From positions 92,601-107,528 of the forward strand of contig DCWO01000139.1 in NCBI GenBank assembly GCA_002328865.1: a stretch of DNA of 14,928 nt, given 5' to 3'. Below are positions 12,365 to 14,928 of the stretch, piece after piece. The notes beneath the pieces are model-generated. The model did not search any database. It saw nothing but the letters and a program-made list of their open reading frames with translations, and was not told the origin of the DNA. How positions within the stretch are numbered: the stretch's first letter is position 1; each line of letters opens with the position of its first letter. Both the position numbers and the translations under genes were made by a program. This DNA is from Dehalococcoidia bacterium UBA2160. Its GTDB lineage: Bacteria; Chloroflexota; Dehalococcoidia; Lucifugimonadales; UBA1123.

Positions 12365-13582
12365 CTACCGGGTCACCGATTGCCGCAGCAAGCGTCCCAG
12401 AAACGGAGCGACCAACGGGCCGAACGACCTGATCAGGGGACCGAGGTCGCCGTGCCTGACCGTCTTCATGATCGTGCCGCTGTGCCAGTCGAACGAAAAC
12501 TCCGGCGACAGAATCAACTCCCTCAGAACACCCTCGGACAGGAACAGTCCCATCAGGCGTTCCAATTGGGCGTCGTCCATGGATTCGAAGAGCATTCGGG
12601 CATAGTAGCCGACCCTCAGCTCTTTGCCGATGACCTGTTTCCAATCGGACTCGTAGCTCTTGAGCTCTGATGCGGTGAGCTGGTCGTTCTCAAGCGCGCC
12701 GGCGGCGGTGCGTCCAGCCATCTGGCCGGAGATCAGCGCGTAGTAGATCCCGCCGCCCGTGGTGGGCTTTGCGAATCCAGCGGCGTCGCCCGCCACCAGG
12801 ACGCGGTCCGCGTATGTCTTCGAAACCGGCTTGAGCGGTATCCCCCAGCTCTTGGCGTTGGGATTTGGCTCGCTGATCTTACCTTTGGCGGTCAGGAATT
12901 CCTGGAAATGCTGAAGGTGTCCGTTCAATCGGTGTCGAGACATGATCCCGACCAGTGCGCGAGAGCCGTCCAATGGCACCAGCCACCCGAACGACTCGGG
13001 CGCGACGTGATCGCCCGTATAGACCTCTGTGTCGGCGAGGCCCTCGGCTCTGACTTCGGTTTGGTTTCCCACCATATGGTCGTTTTTCTTGCCGTCGCGG
13101 AGTCCGGCCATCCGAAGCAACGGCGTTCCGAACCCACTGGTGATGACGGCTAGTCTTGCGTGGTGTTTAGACACGGTGTCGCCCGAAGTAGCTTCAACCG
13201 TGATCCCCGAGTTGTCGGATTGGAAACGCGATACGCGACTCCCGAGGATGTACTCGGCGCCACATGCCATCGCCGTGTCGGCCATCGACCGGATGTATGC
13301 GGCTCTGTCGACTATGAGCGCGGTCGGTTTCTCGGCCAAGACCGGGTACTCTTTGCCGGATGGAGAGTAGACGGTGGCAGATCGCGCGTGGCGATAGATG
13401 TGCTCGGGGCGCACAGGGAATCGTTCATGGCATTCCATACCGACAATTCCGGTGCACAGCTTCTCGCCCAGGTTCTCTCGCCAGTCGATGACCGCGACGT
13501 CCCATCCCCTCGATGCCAACTCCGATGCGGCGATGTTGCCAGCCGGGCCCGCTCCGATCACGATAACGTCGCGCAAAGGCAT
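12365..13582 (-). CDS. Geranylgeranyl reductase family FAD-dependent oxidoreductase
   Basis: A 405-residue flavoprotein. An N-terminal Rossmann FAD site is clear: VIVIGAGPAGNIAASELASRGW (6-27, GxGxxG at 10-15), then VAVIDWRE. The KLCTGIV segment (41-47) corresponds to the K-x-C-G-G region of geranylgeranyl reductases, and VLVAGDAAGFAKPTTGGGI (261-279) is the family's second FAD-binding motif. Members reduce isoprenoid double bonds in lipids, chlorophyll or quinone side chains, or related substrates; which one applies here cannot be told. No signal peptide; the C-terminal third is the variable substrate domain. The start is uncertain by two codons: ATG 13582 has GAGGAG only one base upstream, whereas TTG 13576 (third codon) lies seven bases after it, an ideal spacing. 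TTG starts occur elsewhere in this window. A longer frame reaches further upstream (to 13669) but lacks support. Confidence 0.87.
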   Translation of the reverse strand: MPLRDVIVIGAGPAGNIAASELASRGWDVAVIDWRENLGEKLCTGIVGMECHERFPVRPEHIYRHARSATVYSPSGKEYPVLAEKPTALIVDRAAYIRSMADTAMACGAEYILGSRVSRFQSDNSGITVEATSGDTVSKHHARLAVITSGFGTPLLRMAGLRDGKKNDHMVGNQTEVRAEGLADTEVYTGDHVAPESFGWLVPLDGSRALVGIMSRHRLNGHLQHFQEFLTAKGKISEPNPNAKSWGIPLKPVSKTYADRVLVAGDAAGFAKPTTGGGIYYALISGQMAGRTAAGALENDQLTASELKSYESDWKQVIGKELRVGYYARMLFESMDDAQLERLMGLFLSEGVLRELILSPEFSFDWHSGTIMKTVRHGDLGPLIRSFGPLVAPFLGRLLRQSVTR

Positions 13583-13672
13583 GCTCCTCGATTGATGGAT
13601 CGCGTGTGCGGTCCGGCGATCAGCGACGCCGGAGAACGAACCGCCGGCCTGTGCCGGTTGCGAGCCCAAGGC

Positions 13673-13707
13673 ATCTTAACCCTATGGCTAAGCGTGCTGC
13701 AAGTCAA
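13673..13707 (-). promoter_or_regulatory. Candidate promoter of the flavoprotein gene
   Basis: On the minus strand TTGACT (13707-13702) is followed after 17 bases by TAGGGT. Alternatively TTGCAG (13702-13697) is followed after 18 bases by TAAGAT (13678-13673), a better -10. The two overlap and either gives a leader of roughly 80-90 bases before the start at 13582. Confidence 0.4.
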
Positions 13708-13805
13708 TCCCGTTGAGCGGATCGGGGAAAGTCACGACTGCGTGTGGAAGCCGTTAACCAGGCCGTCTGCCGGTAACGAAGCGAGCCAGAGTGTGTCGAT
13801 GCACC

Positions 13806-13836
13806 AAAAAAAGCCCGCCGAGATTTATCGGCGGGC
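13806..13836 (-). terminator. Intrinsic terminator of the response regulator gene
   Basis: On the minus strand GCCCGCCGA, a six-base loop TAAATC and TCGGCGGGC form a perfect 9-bp GC-rich stem, followed at once by seven Ts. It lies 42 bases after the response regulator stop and separates that gene from the flavoprotein gene. A textbook rho-independent terminator. Confidence 0.93.
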
Positions 13837-13877
13837 CTGATACTCGATTCAATATTGGCGCTCGAATTAAGCTCTGT

Positions 13878-14771
13878 TTATCCTCGTCCCGCTCGAGCAG
13901 CCTGGATGACGAATTTCGATGCTCTGAACAGCCCGTCCACGTCTTCCGCGTCGCGCGGGAAGTTGACGGCTCTTACGATAAACCCCAATCCCATCACGCG
14001 GTCCGCCGCGATCTTCACCGACAGATGGATGGCCTCCTCCAGAGGTGTCTCCGGAAGGATTACGGAAAGTTGGTCGGGGTCGGTCTGTCCGACAGTGTCC
14101 CCGGCCCGTACGTGCCGTTTCACGGTTGTGAACAGCGCTTGGAGCCGTTCGTTCCAATGGTTGATGGCGCCGCCGACCACTGCCTGCTCGAATCCGTCGA
14201 TCTCTGCGACCAACAGGCTGCAAACATGGTTGCGCAACCGCGACCGGGCGATTTCTTTCTCGAGCAGTTGACTGAAGACGATGAAGTTGTATGGTTCGGC
14301 TATGCTGTCAGGCAAAGCCTGAGCGTAACCTTCCACCTGCTTTCGCGTGTCGGCCACGAACTCACGTTGAGCGATGACTTTTGCCACAGTGATCTTGATG
14401 AGGTCGATGTTGAACGGCTTCGTGATGTAGTCGCTAGCGCCGAGGCTAACCAGCTTCACTGCCGTGGCGACCGACGGGAATCCGGTGATGATGATCACAG
14501 GGCGCTCCGGGTCCAGCTCCCTGGATGCCAGGAGCACGTCAAGTCCGTTTGCCTTGGGCATCACCATGTCGGTTATGACGAGGTCGTAGCGCTGGCGTTC
14601 CATTCGCTCGATAGCCTCGGCGCCGTCTTCGGCGGTGATGAGCTCGTAGCCAGGGTCGGCCAGAATATCGACCAGAAGCGTGCGAATTGCAGCTTCGTCG
14701 TCCACTATCAGTATCTTCTTGTGGTCGACTTTAGGTTCCATGACCAAATCTGGGATCTCAGGAAGGGCCAT
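13878..14771 (-). CDS. Response regulator: receiver plus degenerate GGDEF-like domain
   Basis: A 297-residue two-domain cytoplasmic regulator. Residues 18-135 are a complete receiver: acidic pair Asp24-Asp25, phospho-acceptor Asp68 (YDLVITDMVMP), Thr96 (VIIITG) and Lys118 (YITKPF). After a helical linker (about 135-160), residues 165-295 follow the layout of a GGDEF domain: FSQLLEKEIARSR...CSLLVAEIDGFE (166-195), LQALFTTVKRHVRAGDTVGQ (210-229), then DPDQLSVILPET (231-242) where active enzymes have GGDEFxxLLPxT, and a closing FRASKFV like the usual YxAK. The GGDEF signature is thus DPDQL, so diguanylate cyclase activity is not expected; it may be an effector or dimerisation domain. No EAL or DNA-binding domain. 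ATG 14771 has GAGGAG nine bases upstream. No histidine kinase gene is adjacent within the window. Confidence 0.88.
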   Translation of the reverse strand: MALPEIPDLVMEPKVDHKKILIVDDEAAIRTLLVDILADPGYELITAEDGAEAIERMERQRYDLVITDMVMPKANGLDVLLASRELDPERPVIIITGFPSVATAVKLVSLGASDYITKPFNIDLIKITVAKVIAQREFVADTRKQVEGYAQALPDSIAEPYNFIVFSQLLEKEIARSRLRNHVCSLLVAEIDGFEQAVVGGAINHWNERLQALFTTVKRHVRAGDTVGQTDPDQLSVILPETPLEEAIHLSVKIAADRVMGLGFIVRAVNFPRDAEDVDGLFRASKFVIQAARAGRG

Positions 14772-14865
14772 CCGGACTTTCTCCTCGTATGTTGATCTGG
14801 GTCAGCCATGTCCACGCGACGCCGATCTCTGACGGAGCGAACGCCTGTCGCAATCTGGCTCTTCT

Positions 14866-14894
14866 CATATGTAAACACGAGAGCAGGCAGTTAA
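14866..14894 (-). promoter_or_regulatory. Weak candidate promoter of the response regulator gene
   Basis: On the minus strand TTAACT (14894-14889) and CATATG (14871-14866) are 17 bases apart, with four and three matches to consensus. The leader would be about 85-90 bases. The stretch from 14772 to the right edge has no supportable gene, though a neighbour may begin beyond it. Confidence 0.25.
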
Positions 14895-14928
14895 TCCTGT
14901 TTTCGGTCCACTTTGGTGTTGGCTGTCA

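Overview
The window is bacterial, gene-dense and GC-rich, with short gaps, a bacterial tRNA-Ser, Shine-Dalgarno sites and frequent TTG/GTG starts. The gene set (nadA-nadC, moaD-moaE, miaB, fmdB-dtd, a geranylgeranyl-reductase-family flavoprotein, a PD40 propeller lipoprotein, an arrestin-like protein) and two palindromic interspersed repeats fit a Chloroflexota-type environmental genome. That placement is inference from gene style; no marker gene here settles it.

Left part (1-3678, all + strand): the tail of an unknown gene overlaps, by ATGA, an SDR-fold protein that has lost the usual Ser and Tyr of its active site. A non-coding stretch with a perfect palindrome follows. Next comes a cytoplasmic gamma-glutamyltransferase-family protein, then a clear extended -10 promoter driving moaD-moaE, the two subunits of molybdopterin synthase, again overlapping by ATGA.

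Middle block (3679-6460): visibly more AT-rich in places and sparsely coding, with two minus-strand genes. One is a secreted lipoprotein made of seven near-identical beta-propeller repeats. The other is an arrestin-like protein whose promoter and ribosome site argue for a start well inside the longest open frame.

Core metabolism block (6461-10994): a promoter and tRNA-Ser(GCU) lie directly in front of miaB with no visible terminator. nadA (quinolinate synthase), preceded by a structured leader, and nadC (quinolinate phosphoribosyltransferase) follow. Together they convert iminoaspartate plus DHAP to nicotinate mononucleotide; nadB is not here. On the opposite strand fmdB and dtd form a two-gene unit, both starting with TTG.

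Right part (11060-14928): a divergent promoter pair serves fmdB-dtd and an aspartate/ornithine carbamoyltransferase-like protein with an altered carbamoyl-phosphate loop. A 93-bp element with imperfect terminal inverted repeats follows. Then come, on the minus strand, a geranylgeranyl-reductase-family flavoprotein and a response regulator with a receiver domain plus a degenerate GGDEF-like domain, separated by a strong intrinsic terminator.

I see no CRISPR array, phage module, transposase or obvious defence system. The most interesting leads are the divergent carbamoyltransferase, the MoaD tail carrying two residues after Gly-Gly, the nadA leader, the tRNA-miaB arrangement and the catalytically degenerate SDR and GGDEF-like domains.
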